Shown here piece after piece: positions 15,233 to 23,542 of a DNA stretch of 64,000 nt. The notes under the pieces are model-generated. The model had not been told where the DNA came from. It did no database searches and saw only the letters and a program-made list of their open reading frames with translations. Within the stretch, counting starts at the first letter, position 1. Every line of letters starts with the position of its first letter. The DNA is taken from NCBI GenBank assembly GCA_910576335.1, contig CAJTIU010000021.1, positions 1 to 64,000 of the forward strand, in the 5' to 3' direction. Made by a program: the position numbers and the translations under genes. Origin of the DNA: Lachnospiraceae bacterium (lineage in GTDB: Bacteria; Bacillota; Clostridia; Lachnospirales; Lachnospiraceae).

Positions 15233-17775
15233 AATGGTTGGAGGCTATGGTTCGCCGGGCATTGAACGATCCGTATTTGGATGAACTAACACGAAAACTG
15301 GAATACAAGTATGCACATATATTCTTATACCAAAAAGATGATATTTTATTGACTGAAAAAGAATTTGATGATGTGTTACGATTTGCAGATATTTTATCGA
15401 GAAGTGATAAAGCAGACGGAAGAAATAAAGCATATAAAATTGTTAGCTTATTATATGACGTATATAAAGACAATGTGCAGTTTCAGTATTATGCCAATTC
15501 AATTTTAACGAAATTAGGGAATTTCGCGTCTTTAAGTATTGCAGTTGGAAATTCTGAAATAGTAGACACGATTGAGACAGCATTGGAAAAGCAAATAAAA
15601 AAGACTTATCAAAAAGTGCCTTTCAATGATTTGGTATTTACAGATCCGCAGTACAAGCTCTTTGAAGCGATGAAAGATAGTAATCATTATAGTTTTTCGG
15701 GGCCAACTTCTTTTGGTAAATCTTTTATAATGGATGCTTTTATTCAATATATTATTACTGAAAGACATGGGATAGATAATATTGTGATTTTAGTACCTAC
15801 GAGAGCCCTTATCAATCAGGTCACAGCACGATTAAAGAAAACTATCACAAATAAAAATTATAAGGTGTTGGCACATCCGGTAGTTCCTATGATTTATAGA
15901 AATAGGATGTTAAAATATGTATTTGTTTTTACTCCAGAGCGATTAATTTCATATTTAGGTGAAAAGGAAAATCCTGTAATCAATTATATGTTTGTCGATG
16001 AGGCACATAAAATAATTGCTGAAAAAGATTCAAGATCACCTTTGTATTATCATGCCATTCTTTTGGCGGAGAGAAAAAGTATTAAATTGTATTTTGCATC
16101 GCCTAATATTCCGAATGCACATGTCTTTTTACAATTAGTTGAAAAGAGTATAGATGAACAAATGATTATTAAGGAATCTCCGGTTGCTCAAAACAGATTT
16201 TTTATAGACTATGTTGAGGGAAAAGGCAGGATGTTTACGGAGACAGGAGAAGACATTATTTTTCAAGACTTGGGGAAGAAAGAACAAGACTATGTAGGGA
16301 AACTTCTTCGGAAATTGGGAAAAAACTGTAAAAATATTGTATATTGCAATACAGTAGCGGATACGATTGATTTTGCTTTGAAGTTTTCTAAGGGTTTGCC
16401 TGAACAAAATGATGCAAGGATTGATTCACTTATTGAATTGATAAAATCATATATACATAAAGATTATTTTTTAATTGATTGTTTAAAAAAAGGAGTTGCA
16501 TTCCATTTTGGAAGATTACCACAACGTATACGGGAAAGAATCGAAAGATTATTTGAAGAAAAAGTAATTGACTATATGTTTTGTACATCTACACTTTTAG
16601 AGGGTGTGAATCTTCCTGCAAAGAATATTTTTATTTTTAGTAATGCTATCGGAAATTCTAAATTTTCGGATGTTGATTTTTGGAATTTGGCAGGCAGAGC
16701 CGGTAGATTGAGTAAAGAATTGAGTGGAAATATTATTTGTGTACGAATAGAAGATAAAAAGAATAGATGGGATAATCCAAACAAAGATTTAGAAGTTGTA
16801 AGGAATAAGAAGATAGAGGCTGTTAAACCTTTGGTGATTAACGGTCAGAAAAATTTTTATACAAATTTAGATTATTCTTTGAGAAATAAAGATTTTACCA
16901 GAGCTAATTACAGTCAAACAGAAAAAGAAGTATGGGATCATTATGCTAATATTGTTTTCTCTCATCAAGCATCAAAAACAGATTCCATTTTAATGAGTAA
17001 TTTTTTGAGAAAAAATGCAGATGGGAAAAAATTATTAGAGCGAATGGAAAAAGAGAATCACATTCCATTATATATTTTAGAGCAGTGTTCAAATATAAAA
17101 GTTATATATCAAAATAAGGTATGGGAAAAAATAAAAGAATCAGAGAGCGCATTCCCAAATGAAATCACAACTCAAACTTGTCTGGAAGTATTGGAAAAGA
17201 TGTATGATTATTATAATTGGGGTGAAGAAGAATCTAAGGGAAGAAACCCGATGGTTAAACAAAGAACAAGGTTACAATATTTTGCGGTTTTAATGTATTC
17301 ATGGATGAAGTCTACACCACTAAATATGATGATTATTTATATTATTAATTATTACAAAAGGAAAGGCGAAATCTGGGATAGAAATGAGATGGTAATATTT
17401 AATCCTAATGATCGAAATCAAATTAATCTTATAATAAATAATTTGATTTCAGATATTAATAATGTTCTCAGGTTTAAAATCAAAAATTATTTTTTGAATT
17501 ATTATTTGATTGTTTCTGAAAAAGTAGGTAAACAAAATGCAGGTGCAAATTGGGCAGAATATGTGGAATATGGAACAACTGACGATATAATCATAGAACT
17601 GCAAAATATTGGACTTCCACGCCATTTGTCAATGATGATAAAAGATGATTATATAGATTTTTTAACGTTTGAGGATGGTATGCTGGTTGATTTGAATGCA
17701 AGGGAATTAATTGAAAATATTGATTGTAAAAAATACAAAAACGAAATAGAAGAGTTGAAAGAAATGATTTTGTAA
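15229..17775 (+). CDS. hamB: Hachiman anti-phage system helicase HamB
   Basis: A protein of 848 residues of helicase superfamily 2 (Ski2-like). Motif I is GPTSFGKS (158-165), then VPTRALINQV (Ia), DEAH (257-260), a later segment FCTSTLLEGVNLPAKNIFIF (motif IV/V region) and NLAGRAGR (486-493, motif VI). A long C-terminal helical region follows. HamB senses phage-modified or damaged DNA and releases HamA, leading to abortive defence. It overlaps hamA in the usual Hachiman order. Base composition is very AT-rich (10 of 60 bases G or C in 16441-16500). Both genes appear intact. Confidence 0.9.
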   Translation: MKWLEAMVRRALNDPYLDELTRKLEYKYAHIFLYQKDDILLTEKEFDDVLRFADILSRSDKADGRNKAYKIVSLLYDVYKDNVQFQYYANSILTKLGNFASLSIAVGNSEIVDTIETALEKQIKKTYQKVPFNDLVFTDPQYKLFEAMKDSNHYSFSGPTSFGKSFIMDAFIQYIITERHGIDNIVILVPTRALINQVTARLKKTITNKNYKVLAHPVVPMIYRNRMLKYVFVFTPERLISYLGEKENPVINYMFVDEAHKIIAEKDSRSPLYYHAILLAERKSIKLYFASPNIPNAHVFLQLVEKSIDEQMIIKESPVAQNRFFIDYVEGKGRMFTETGEDIIFQDLGKKEQDYVGKLLRKLGKNCKNIVYCNTVADTIDFALKFSKGLPEQNDARIDSLIELIKSYIHKDYFLIDCLKKGVAFHFGRLPQRIRERIERLFEEKVIDYMFCTSTLLEGVNLPAKNIFIFSNAIGNSKFSDVDFWNLAGRAGRLSKELSGNIICVRIEDKKNRWDNPNKDLEVVRNKKIEAVKPLVINGQKNFYTNLDYSLRNKDFTRANYSQTEKEVWDHYANIVFSHQASKTDSILMSNFLRKNADGKKLLERMEKENHIPLYILEQCSNIKVIYQNKVWEKIKESESAFPNEITTQTCLEVLEKMYDYYNWGEEESKGRNPMVKQRTRLQYFAVLMYSWMKSTPLNMMIIYIINYYKRKGEIWDRNEMVIFNPNDRNQINLIINNLISDINNVLRFKIKNYFLNYYLIVSEKVGKQNAGANWAEYVEYGTTDDIIIELQNIGLPRHLSMMIKDDYIDFLTFEDGMLVDLNARELIENIDCKKYKNEIEELKEMIL

Positions 17776-17866
17776 TAGAGTTGTAAAAGGAGTTCTTAAA
17801 TGGGTGAAATACATTAAAAGATATGAAAATTTATAAAAGGAATCTGAAAAGTATAGGGAGTGGGAT

Positions 17867-18313
17867 ATGAAGCCGGAAGGGATTTTGGAGTATTGCCTGG
17901 AGAATCTGGAGGGCAGTATACTTGTGGAGAGCTGGGGAGAAAAGGGGATTTTTTATAATCCCGGACATGTGCTGAAAAGGGGCGTGTACATATTGACGGT
18001 CAAGGAGAAGGACGGGGATAACGATAAAGGCTCTAGGCTGGACAGGCCGGGGGTTTACCGGGTGAACCTGGGTGTCCGTAAGGATACGTTTGTGAAGCTG
18101 TTCGGGGCTGTGCCAAAACGTCCGGGGGCAGGCGGGGTTGTGGAAATGGATTATGATTTTTCTGCGGTTGACTGTTTTTTGCCGCATCCGGTCTATGCGT
18201 GGATGGGGTGGATGTGTGTGCTGAACCCATCGGAAGAGACTTTTGAGGCTTTAAGGCCGTATATCCGGGAAGCATATGAATACGCAAAAGAGAAATTTGC
18301 CAAAAGAAAATGA
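17867..18313 (+). CDS. DUF6194-like protein
   Basis: A protein of 148 residues with AGGGAGTGGG upstream. GILEYCLENLEG, SWGEKGIFYNPG, GVYRVNLGVRKDTFVKLFG and CFLPHPVYAWMGWMCVLNPSEETFEALRPYIREAYEYAK resemble the DUF6194 family, a compact fold with conserved aromatic and histidine residues and no known activity. It lies between the Hachiman cassette and a CatA-like acetyltransferase, and its GC content is back to that of the element. It is probably another cargo gene not needed for phage growth. Confidence 0.65.
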   Translation: MKPEGILEYCLENLEGSILVESWGEKGIFYNPGHVLKRGVYILTVKEKDGDNDKGSRLDRPGVYRVNLGVRKDTFVKLFGAVPKRPGAGGVVEMDYDFSAVDCFLPHPVYAWMGWMCVLNPSEETFEALRPYIREAYEYAKEKFAKRK

Positions 18314-18346
18314 AATGTGTGGGGAAACAAAAAGGGAGGAGCTGGG

Positions 18347-18973
18347 ATGAATACTTATCAGGTGATAGACGAGAAAAATTGGGAGAGGGCCATGCACTGT
18401 ATGGTTTTCAGGGAGAGCGTGGAACCTGCTTTCTGTGTGACATTTGAGGCGGATATCACGAATTTCCGGCGGAAGGTGAAGGCGCAGAATCTTTCTTTTA
18501 CGCTTGCGTTTGTGTATGCGGTATGTAAATGCGCAGATGAGGTTGAAGCGTTCCGGTATCGTTTCCTGGAGGGGAAGGTGGTTCTTTTTGAGCATATTGA
18601 TACTGCCTTTACTTATCTGAATCAGGATACGGGGCTGTTCAAAGTGGTCAATGTGCCGCTTCGGGGTAGTATTCAGGAATATGTGGAGACGGCGGGAAGG
18701 ATTGCAAGGGAGCAGAAGGAATATTTTACTGGTCCCCTTGGAAATGATGTGTTCCAGTGTTCGCCTATGCCCTGGGTCACCTATACGCATATCTCACATA
18801 CCAATTCTGGGAAAAAGGATAATGCGACGCCTTTGTTCGACTGGGGGAAGTATTATGAGAAGGACGGTAAGATTTTCATGCCTGTATCGGTCCAGGCGCA
18901 TCATTCTTTTGTGGATGGGATACATGTTGGACAGTTTGCAGATAGGCTCCAGAAATATTTGGAATCATTTTAG
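18347..18973 (+). CDS. CatA-like (chloramphenicol) O-acetyltransferase
   Basis: A protein of 208 residues from the ATG with GGGAGGAG upstream. It has the plan of type A chloramphenicol acetyltransferases: PAFCVTFEADITNF near the N-terminus, SFTLAFVYAVCKCADEVEAFRYR, and near the C-terminus HHSFVDGIHVGQF with the HHxxxDG active-site motif in which the second His is the base. Known members acetylate chloramphenicol, but many clostridial homologues are untested and may act on other hydroxyl substrates. It precedes a terminator and the TetR-MFS pair. Resistance is possible but not established. Confidence 0.8.
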   Translation: MNTYQVIDEKNWERAMHCMVFRESVEPAFCVTFEADITNFRRKVKAQNLSFTLAFVYAVCKCADEVEAFRYRFLEGKVVLFEHIDTAFTYLNQDTGLFKVVNVPLRGSIQEYVETAGRIAREQKEYFTGPLGNDVFQCSPMPWVTYTHISHTNSGKKDNATPLFDWGKYYEKDGKIFMPVSVQAHHSFVDGIHVGQFADRLQKYLESF

Positions 18974-19019
18974 GGGCGGAAGTTGGATTATATCATAAAA
19001 TTTTGCAAGTATACATAAA

Positions 19020-19059
19020 GGGCTGAAAATGCTGAGGTGGCATTTTTCGGTCCTTTTTT
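19020..19059 (+). terminator. Rho-independent terminator after CatA-like gene
   Basis: GGGCTGAAAATGC (19020-19032) pairs with GCATTTTTCGGTCC (19040-19053), with one bulge and G-U pairs, followed by six T. Confidence 0.7.
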
Positions 19060-19101
19060 CATGGATTTCTTTTGCATTTGAGAGAGTGTTTGCGGAAGTG
19101 A

Positions 19102-19157
19102 TTGACATGGATGTAAATTCTTTGTATAATAGTTATTGACTTAAAGTCAATAACTAT
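19102..19157 (+). promoter_or_regulatory. Sigma-A promoter and TetR-type operator
   Basis: TTGACA (19102-19107), a 17-base spacer and TATAAT (19125-19130) form a consensus promoter. Overlapping its start region, ATAGTTATTGACT (19129-19141) and AGTCAATAACTAT (19145-19157) form a perfect 13-3-13 inverted repeat. It ends 18 bases before the TetR gene, so autorepression is likely, with the MFS gene in the same transcript. Confidence 0.88.
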
Positions 19158-19175
19158 TGAAGGAGGCGGTGGGAA

Positions 19176-19829
19176 TTGGCGAGGCCAGTGAAAAAACAGC
19201 CGGAACAATGGAAGAAAGAAATTTTGGATGCGGCAAAGGAGCTGTTTTTATCGAAAGGTTATGAGGAAACTGCCATTACGGATATCATGGAGCTGGCAGG
19301 CGGCGCAAAGGGGATGTTTTATCGGTTTTTCCAGAGTAAGGAAGAGGTCATGCACGCTTTGGGGGATCGGCTGTTTTGGGAGAATAATCCTTTTGAGGCG
19401 GTTCGGGGGCGTTCGGACCTGAACGGGCTGCAGAAGATTCGGGAAGTGCTTGCTTTTGACAGGGCTGATGGGGAACGGGAAGAAATAAGTACGCAGGCTA
19501 TTCCTATTTTGAAAGACCCGCGCATTCTGGCGGCTGCGGTGGAGGCGAACCGGCGTGTGCTGACTCCTTTATGGCTGGAACTGATTGAGGAAGGGCGGCG
19601 TGACGGTTCGATCCGGACGGAATACGCAAAGGAGCTTTCTGAACTGCTGCCCCTTGTCAATTTCTGGCTGCTTCCGTCCGTGTTCCCGGCGGATGCGGAA
19701 GAGATTCGGCATAAGTGCAGGTTTGTTGCGGAGGTTCTTGCGGCAATGGGGCTTCCGATCATAGAGGATGAGATGGTTGGACGGACAGAGAGGATACTGG
19801 GAGGCTATAGGGAAGAAAGGAAGGAGTAG
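19176..19829 (+). CDS. TetR/AcrR-family transcriptional regulator
   Basis: A protein of 217 residues starting at TTG with GAAGGAGG upstream. The N-terminal HTH is typical: KKEILDAAKELFLSKGYEETAITDIMELAGGAKGMFYRFFQSKEEV (about 13-58). The rest is a helical ligand-binding domain. A perfect palindrome overlaps its promoter. The MFS exporter begins 3 bases after its stop, so the pair forms a self-regulated efflux unit. The inducer is unknown and may be the substrate of the exporter or of the upstream acetyltransferase. Confidence 0.93.
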   Translation: MARPVKKQPEQWKKEILDAAKELFLSKGYEETAITDIMELAGGAKGMFYRFFQSKEEVMHALGDRLFWENNPFEAVRGRSDLNGLQKIREVLAFDRADGEREEISTQAIPILKDPRILAAAVEANRRVLTPLWLELIEEGRRDGSIRTEYAKELSELLPLVNFWLLPSVFPADAEEIRHKCRFVAEVLAAMGLPIIEDEMVGRTERILGGYREERKE

Positions 19830-19832
19830 CGG

Positions 19833-21086
19833 ATGGAGCAGAAACTTTTTACGAAAAATTTTACACTCCTTGTACTGGGGCAGGCAAGTTCTTTGTTTGG
19901 CAATTATATCCTGCGTCTGGCGCTGTCCATGTATGTGTTGGAGGTGACGGGTTCGGCGGCTGTGTTTGCGGGGATTTTATCTATTGCGACGATTCCGACG
20001 ATCCTTTTGTCCCCCATTGGAGGAATCCTGGCTGACAGGGCGGATCGGAGGAATATCATGGTGGCGCTGGACACGCTGACGGGAATATTTGTCCTATGCG
20101 CAGCGGTCTTTTTGTCCGGGGACAATGCAGTTGTAGTGATTAGCGTGCTGCTGGTGATACTCTCTGTTCTTGGGGCATTTGAAACGCCTACGGTGCAGGC
20201 GTGTATCCCGCAGATGCTGGCAGGCGATAACATTATTAAGGGAAACGCGGTGGTAAACCAGGTGGCGTCCATTTCGTATCTGATCGCGCCTTTGCTGGGA
20301 GGTATCTTATATTCTGCTGTCGGTTTGAAGCCGGTGATGTACGCAAGTGTTGTATGCTTTTTTGTCACGGCGTTATTTGAATGCTTTATCAAATTGGGCT
20401 ATCAGGCCAGGGAGTTTCAGGGAAATGTTTTGTCCATGGTAAAAAATGATTTTTCTAGCAGTATCCGTTTTATCATGAAAGAGCAGCCGACTATCATGAA
20501 GATGCTGCTTCTGGCGGCATTCTCACGCTTTTTTGTCATGGGGGTCACGCTGGTGGGGCTGCCCTTTCTTGTGCGGACTGTGCTTGGCCTGGACGCAAAA
20601 TTTTATGGTGGGGCGGAGAGCGCGATGGCGGTTGCCACTATATTGGGAAGTATTGCGGCGGGGCTTCTTACGGGGAAGTTAAGATCCGGCAGATTATCGT
20701 ATGTGCTTGCGGCAATCGGTGTCTGTATCATTCCGGCAGGGATTGTATTTCTTTTTCCATCCGGTGTGATGACCAGGTATGCTGTGATTGTTGCTGCCTT
20801 CTGTGGTATGCAGGCTGCGATCAGTATTTTTTCTATTTTTGCGGTATCCATGATCCAGCAGAATACGCCGGATGAGCTGATTGGGAAGATTATGGCATAT
20901 ACATCCGCTGTTACGTTGTGCGCCCAGCCGGTTGGACAGATGGTATATGGATTTTTGTTTGACAGGTTCCAGGGAATTGTGTATCTTGTATTGATTCCTT
21001 CAGGGATTGTGGTATGCGTGATCGGTCTGCTTGCCACGGGTTTTTTCAGGAAACTGGAAAAAAAGCAAGGTGGCGCAATAGACTGA
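19833..21086 (+). CDS. MFS transporter, drug/macrolide efflux type
   Basis: A protein of 417 residues with about twelve membrane segments, in the group of MFS permeases annotated as macrolide or drug exporters (DHA3-like). LGQASSLFGNYILRLALSMYVLEVTGS is in helix 1, and GGILADRADRRNIMVALD carries the loop 2-3 motif with GxLaDrxdRR. Length is normal. It is cotranscribed with the TetR gene and sits in the phage cargo block. Export of a drug or a metabolite is expected; the substrate cannot be told. Confidence 0.9.
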   Translation: MEQKLFTKNFTLLVLGQASSLFGNYILRLALSMYVLEVTGSAAVFAGILSIATIPTILLSPIGGILADRADRRNIMVALDTLTGIFVLCAAVFLSGDNAVVVISVLLVILSVLGAFETPTVQACIPQMLAGDNIIKGNAVVNQVASISYLIAPLLGGILYSAVGLKPVMYASVVCFFVTALFECFIKLGYQAREFQGNVLSMVKNDFSSSIRFIMKEQPTIMKMLLLAAFSRFFVMGVTLVGLPFLVRTVLGLDAKFYGGAESAMAVATILGSIAAGLLTGKLRSGRLSYVLAAIGVCIIPAGIVFLFPSGVMTRYAVIVAAFCGMQAAISIFSIFAVSMIQQNTPDELIGKIMAYTSAVTLCAQPVGQMVYGFLFDRFQGIVYLVLIPSGIVVCVIGLLATGFFRKLEKKQGGAID

Positions 21087-21405
21087 TAAAAGGTATAATA
21101 GGATTACGTTAATAACACGGACAGATAAAGGTAACATGGTCTGATTCGGATACGGATTTGATTAGGGATAGCGCGTAAATATGTGCTGGGATGGAGGGGG
21201 AGGTTCAGGAGGTTTATGGGCATGGGCGACGGTCTGGACGTGTTTGTGATAGGACGGAAGAGATAGACGGAGGCACATGAGGAAGAAGGCTTTCCTGACG
21301 GGAAAGTGTTGATAGAAATTTGACAGGAGGTAGACAATGAGACAATCGCCAGGTTAGAGCCCCGGCAGCCAGGAACCGGGGCTGTATACGAGGAGGTGGA
21401 CATGA
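21087..21405 (+). other. Intergenic stretch with leader peptide and hairpin
   Basis: The first 240 bases show no convincing gene. At 21337 a 6-codon frame (MRQSPG, stop) follows a strong ACAGGAGG, and AGCCCCGG (21358-21365) pairs with CCGGGGCT (21376-21383) just before the Com-like gene's AGGAGG. The pair looks like a translated leader with a hairpin, which could tune translation of the zinc-ribbon gene. No T run follows, so it is not a classic terminator. Confidence 0.45.
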
Positions 21406-21567
21406 ATGGAGAGACTGAAATGCCCAAGGTGCGGAAAGCGTGTCATGGATATCCGCACGGAATCCCCGAAGCCAGTGGAGGCACAGACCAGATGCCCGAA
21501 CTGCAATCATATTGTTACGGTGTACTGGGAACCAAAGAGTAAGAGGAAAGAGAAAGATAAAAAATAG
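21406..21567 (+). CDS. Com-like zinc-ribbon protein
   Basis: A protein of 53 residues, short but with a strong AGGAGGTGG. It has two CxxC pairs (CPRCGKR and CPNCNH) separated by about 25 residues and a lysine-rich tail. This is the plan of Com, the small zinc-binding translational regulator of phage Mu that activates the DNA-modification gene mom by binding an mRNA hairpin. Here a second similar protein is encoded downstream, and the element carries DNA methyltransferase genes, but no mom was found. A general nucleic-acid-binding role is likely. Confidence 0.65.
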   Translation: MERLKCPRCGKRVMDIRTESPKPVEAQTRCPNCNHIVTVYWEPKSKRKEKDKK

Positions 21568-21724
21568 GTACATAGGAGGGACGGCTTCTGCGAAAGTGCG
21601 GGGCCGTTCTTTTTTTGCGCTGCGGTGTTTATCCTGCCAGGAATGGGGAATACTTGGATTATGCATGGAAAATTATGGCATGGATGCCGTGCCGCTGTAC
21701 CTGCAGTGGCAGGAAGGAGGCGGC

Positions 21725-21868
21725 GTGGGAGAAACGAAGGTATGTCCGCTTTGCAACAGGAGGCTCCTGGACGTGAAGCGGGACCGGGCATATGAGGTCA
21801 TTTTTGAACTGCGATGTCCGCACTGCGGGAAGATTGTGAGGATTGTGCTGCCAGCCCGTGAGGGTTGA
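21725..21868 (+). CDS. Second Com-like zinc-ribbon protein
   Basis: A protein of 47 residues from GTG at 21725, behind GGAAGGAGG. The frame extends upstream to an ATG at 21665, but no binding site is seen there. CPLCNRRLLDVKRDRAYEVIFELRCPHC has the same two-CxxC arrangement as the gene at 21406, so the two are tandem paralogues. It is followed by a strong terminator. Function unknown; RNA or DNA binding through one zinc is expected. Confidence 0.6.
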   Translation: MGETKVCPLCNRRLLDVKRDRAYEVIFELRCPHCGKIVRIVLPAREG

Positions 21869-21928
21869 AAAACTGAATGTATTTTTACGACCGAGCGAGT
21901 GGGACCGCATAGTGTCGAGTCACCGAAT

Positions 21929-21975
21929 GGCCGGAGTAAAGCTAGGAATCAAGTAGCTTACTCCGGCCTTTTTTT
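21929..21975 (+). terminator. Strong rho-independent terminator
   Basis: GGCCGGAGTAA (21929-21939) pairs with TTACTCCGGCC (21958-21968), extended by GCTA/TAGC with one bulged A, followed by seven T. It ends the cargo and Com-like segment before the early phage genes. Confidence 0.88.
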
Positions 21976-22049
21976 GGTTTTACGGTAATGTCCCATACAG
22001 AGCTTTTGGCGTTTCTGGCTTTACGAAGGCGTAAAGAAAGGAATGCTTT

Positions 22050-22505
22050 ATGTCTGAAAAGAGGATCATTACTATCAGGTCTGGGAACGAGGAAGTCAGA
22101 ATGGAGGTTAGGGAGGAAGAGTATCAGCGGTATTTCCGCCCGTGGTGGAGGCAGAAGAAGAGGGAGCAGAGGAACCGGGAGGCGATGGAGGAAAAGGGGT
22201 ATACGGAAGAGTCTTATGAGGCGTGGAGGGACGATGCGGCGGAGGATATGGGGATTGCGGATACGGGGCAGCCGGATATGGATGATCTGCTGGAGAAGGA
22301 GATGCTGCTTGGAGTGCTGGAGGAAGCGCTGGATTCCCTGATGCCGGAAGAAAGGGAGCTGGCCCTGAAAGTGTTCGGGGAGCAGGTGCCGGTGAGCGAG
22401 TTTGCGAAGGAGCGTGGAGAGCCCAGGACAACGGTGTCTTCCCGGAAGGTTTCGGTGCTGGGGAAGCTGCGGGCGTATTTCCGGGGGAAGGGGCTGGATG
22501 TGTGA
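22050..22505 (+). CDS. Sigma-70 region 4-like regulator
   Basis: A protein of 151 residues with AAAGGAA upstream. The C-terminal half (about 90-145) reads as a sigma region 4 helix-turn-helix: LDSLMPEERELALKVFGEQVPVSEFAKERGEPRTTVSSRKVSVLGKLRAYF. The N-terminal half is charged and contains YRxWW-like aromatic residues (EYQRYFRPWWRQKKREQ) seen in small sigma-like proteins of clostridial phages and conjugative elements. It stands first in the early phage operon and may direct or adjust transcription. No region 2 is present, so it is not a full sigma factor. Confidence 0.7.
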   Translation: MSEKRIITIRSGNEEVRMEVREEEYQRYFRPWWRQKKREQRNREAMEEKGYTEESYEAWRDDAAEDMGIADTGQPDMDDLLEKEMLLGVLEEALDSLMPEERELALKVFGEQVPVSEFAKERGEPRTTVSSRKVSVLGKLRAYFRGKGLDV

Positions 22506-22661
22506 GCCGGCCGGCGGTTCGACAATAAGGGATAGGCATGTCGAATGTTTTTTGAAAAAGTTTTGAAAATTGTTCGTCACATTTGAAAAAAGTGTCATTA
22601 CGGGAAGTAGAGGGGTAAGTTTTGCTGCCTTTCAAAACGGGAAGGAAGGAGGCCGGGATTT

Positions 22662-22820
22662 ATGGAAAATTCGCAGGAACTGATCGGGATTCTGCAGGCG
22701 ATCAGCATTGTGGCGAAGAGCCTTGCGGTGAAGCTGATGAAGATTGATCGGGAGATTAGGGCGTATGAGTCCGCCGGGGAAGGGACCCGGGGCAGAAGGA
22801 AAATGAAGAAAGGAAAGTGA
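22662..22820 (+). CDS. Small basic protein, function unknown
   Basis: A protein of 52 residues behind GGAAGGAGG. It has a hydrophobic helix (LIGILQAISIVAKSLAVKLMKIDREI) followed by a basic tail (GRRKMKKGK). A single amphipathic helix with a positive end could bind nucleic acid or membrane. The next gene starts 4 bases after its stop, so it belongs to the early operon. No family recognised. Confidence 0.6.
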   Translation: MENSQELIGILQAISIVAKSLAVKLMKIDREIRAYESAGEGTRGRRKMKKGK

Positions 22821-22824
22821 CGGT

Positions 22825-23199
22825 ATGTCTGAAAGGAAAAAGGTGTTTATCTGCAGCCCTTTCCGTGGGGACATGGAGGGGAATGCGAGGAAGGCGGCCG
22901 GGTACTGCCGGACGGCCTGGGAAGAAGGGGTTCTGCCTGTTGCGCCGCATCTGCTGTTCCCGCAGTTTCTGAATGAGGGGATTGAGGCGGAGCGGCAGGC
23001 GGGGCTTGCCATGGGGCTGGAACTGCTCCTTTGCTGTGACGAGGTGTGGGTGTTCGGGGAGGCCACGGAAGGGATGGCTTCGGAGATCGCCTTTGCCGTG
23101 GAGCAGGGGATCGGGGTGCGGTTCATGGAGCCGGAGGAACTGGAAGGAGGCGGCGCGTATGGAGATGGTGCTTGTGCTGACGCATCTGACGGGGAGTGA
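22825..23199 (+). CDS. DUF4406-like protein (nucleoside deoxyribosyltransferase fold)
   Basis: A protein of 124 residues. VFICSPFRGDMEGNARKAAGYCRTAWEEGVLPVAPHLLFPQFL, then DEVWVFGEATEGMASEIAFAVEQGI match DUF4406, a small Rossmann-like fold related to nucleoside 2-deoxyribosyltransferases. The Pro-Phe-Arg-Gly strand end and the GExxxGMxxEI segment correspond to the ligand pocket. In phages such proteins may salvage or alter nucleotides. The next gene, a diverged paralogue, overlaps its 3' end. Confidence 0.8.
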   Translation: MSERKKVFICSPFRGDMEGNARKAAGYCRTAWEEGVLPVAPHLLFPQFLNEGIEAERQAGLAMGLELLLCCDEVWVFGEATEGMASEIAFAVEQGIGVRFMEPEELEGGGAYGDGACADASDGE

Positions 23200-23542
23200 G
23201 GAACTGGACCGGCAGAGGGCGGAGGAATACTGCCGGTATGCGGCCCATAAGGGGAAGATACCGGTGAGCCCGTTTCTGTGTTTCCATGGCATTTTCAAGG
23301 ATGAGCTTGGGAGCGCGGTGGAGGGCATCCTGGTCTCCCGGCTGATGGAGAAGGCGGACGGGATCTGGGTGTTCGGCTTTGAGAGGGGCGAGCGGCGCAG
23401 GCTGATGGAGGCAGAGGTACGGAAGATGTACGGGGAGAAGGCGCAGTATTTCAGCCATCCGGAGATCGGGAAGGAGCTGCTGGTGTGCGCGATGTATTCC
23501 GAGGAACTGATAGAGCGTCTGGAAGATATGGAGGGATTGTGA
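23159..23542 (+). CDS. Second DUF4406-like protein, diverged paralogue
   Basis: A protein of 127 residues, starting inside the preceding gene behind GGAAGGAGG. It follows the same plan: LVLTHLTG at the first strand, YCRYAAHKGKIPVSPFLCFHGIF and then MEKADGIWVFGFERGERRRLMEAEVRKM, which match YCRTAWEEGVLPVAPHLLF and DEVWVFGEATEGM in its neighbour. The first-strand motif differs, so ligand or activity may have changed. Tandem copies suggest subunits of one complex or separate substrates. Confidence 0.65.
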   Translation: MEMVLVLTHLTGSEELDRQRAEEYCRYAAHKGKIPVSPFLCFHGIFKDELGSAVEGILVSRLMEKADGIWVFGFERGERRRLMEAEVRKMYGEKAQYFSHPEIGKELLVCAMYSEELIERLEDMEGL

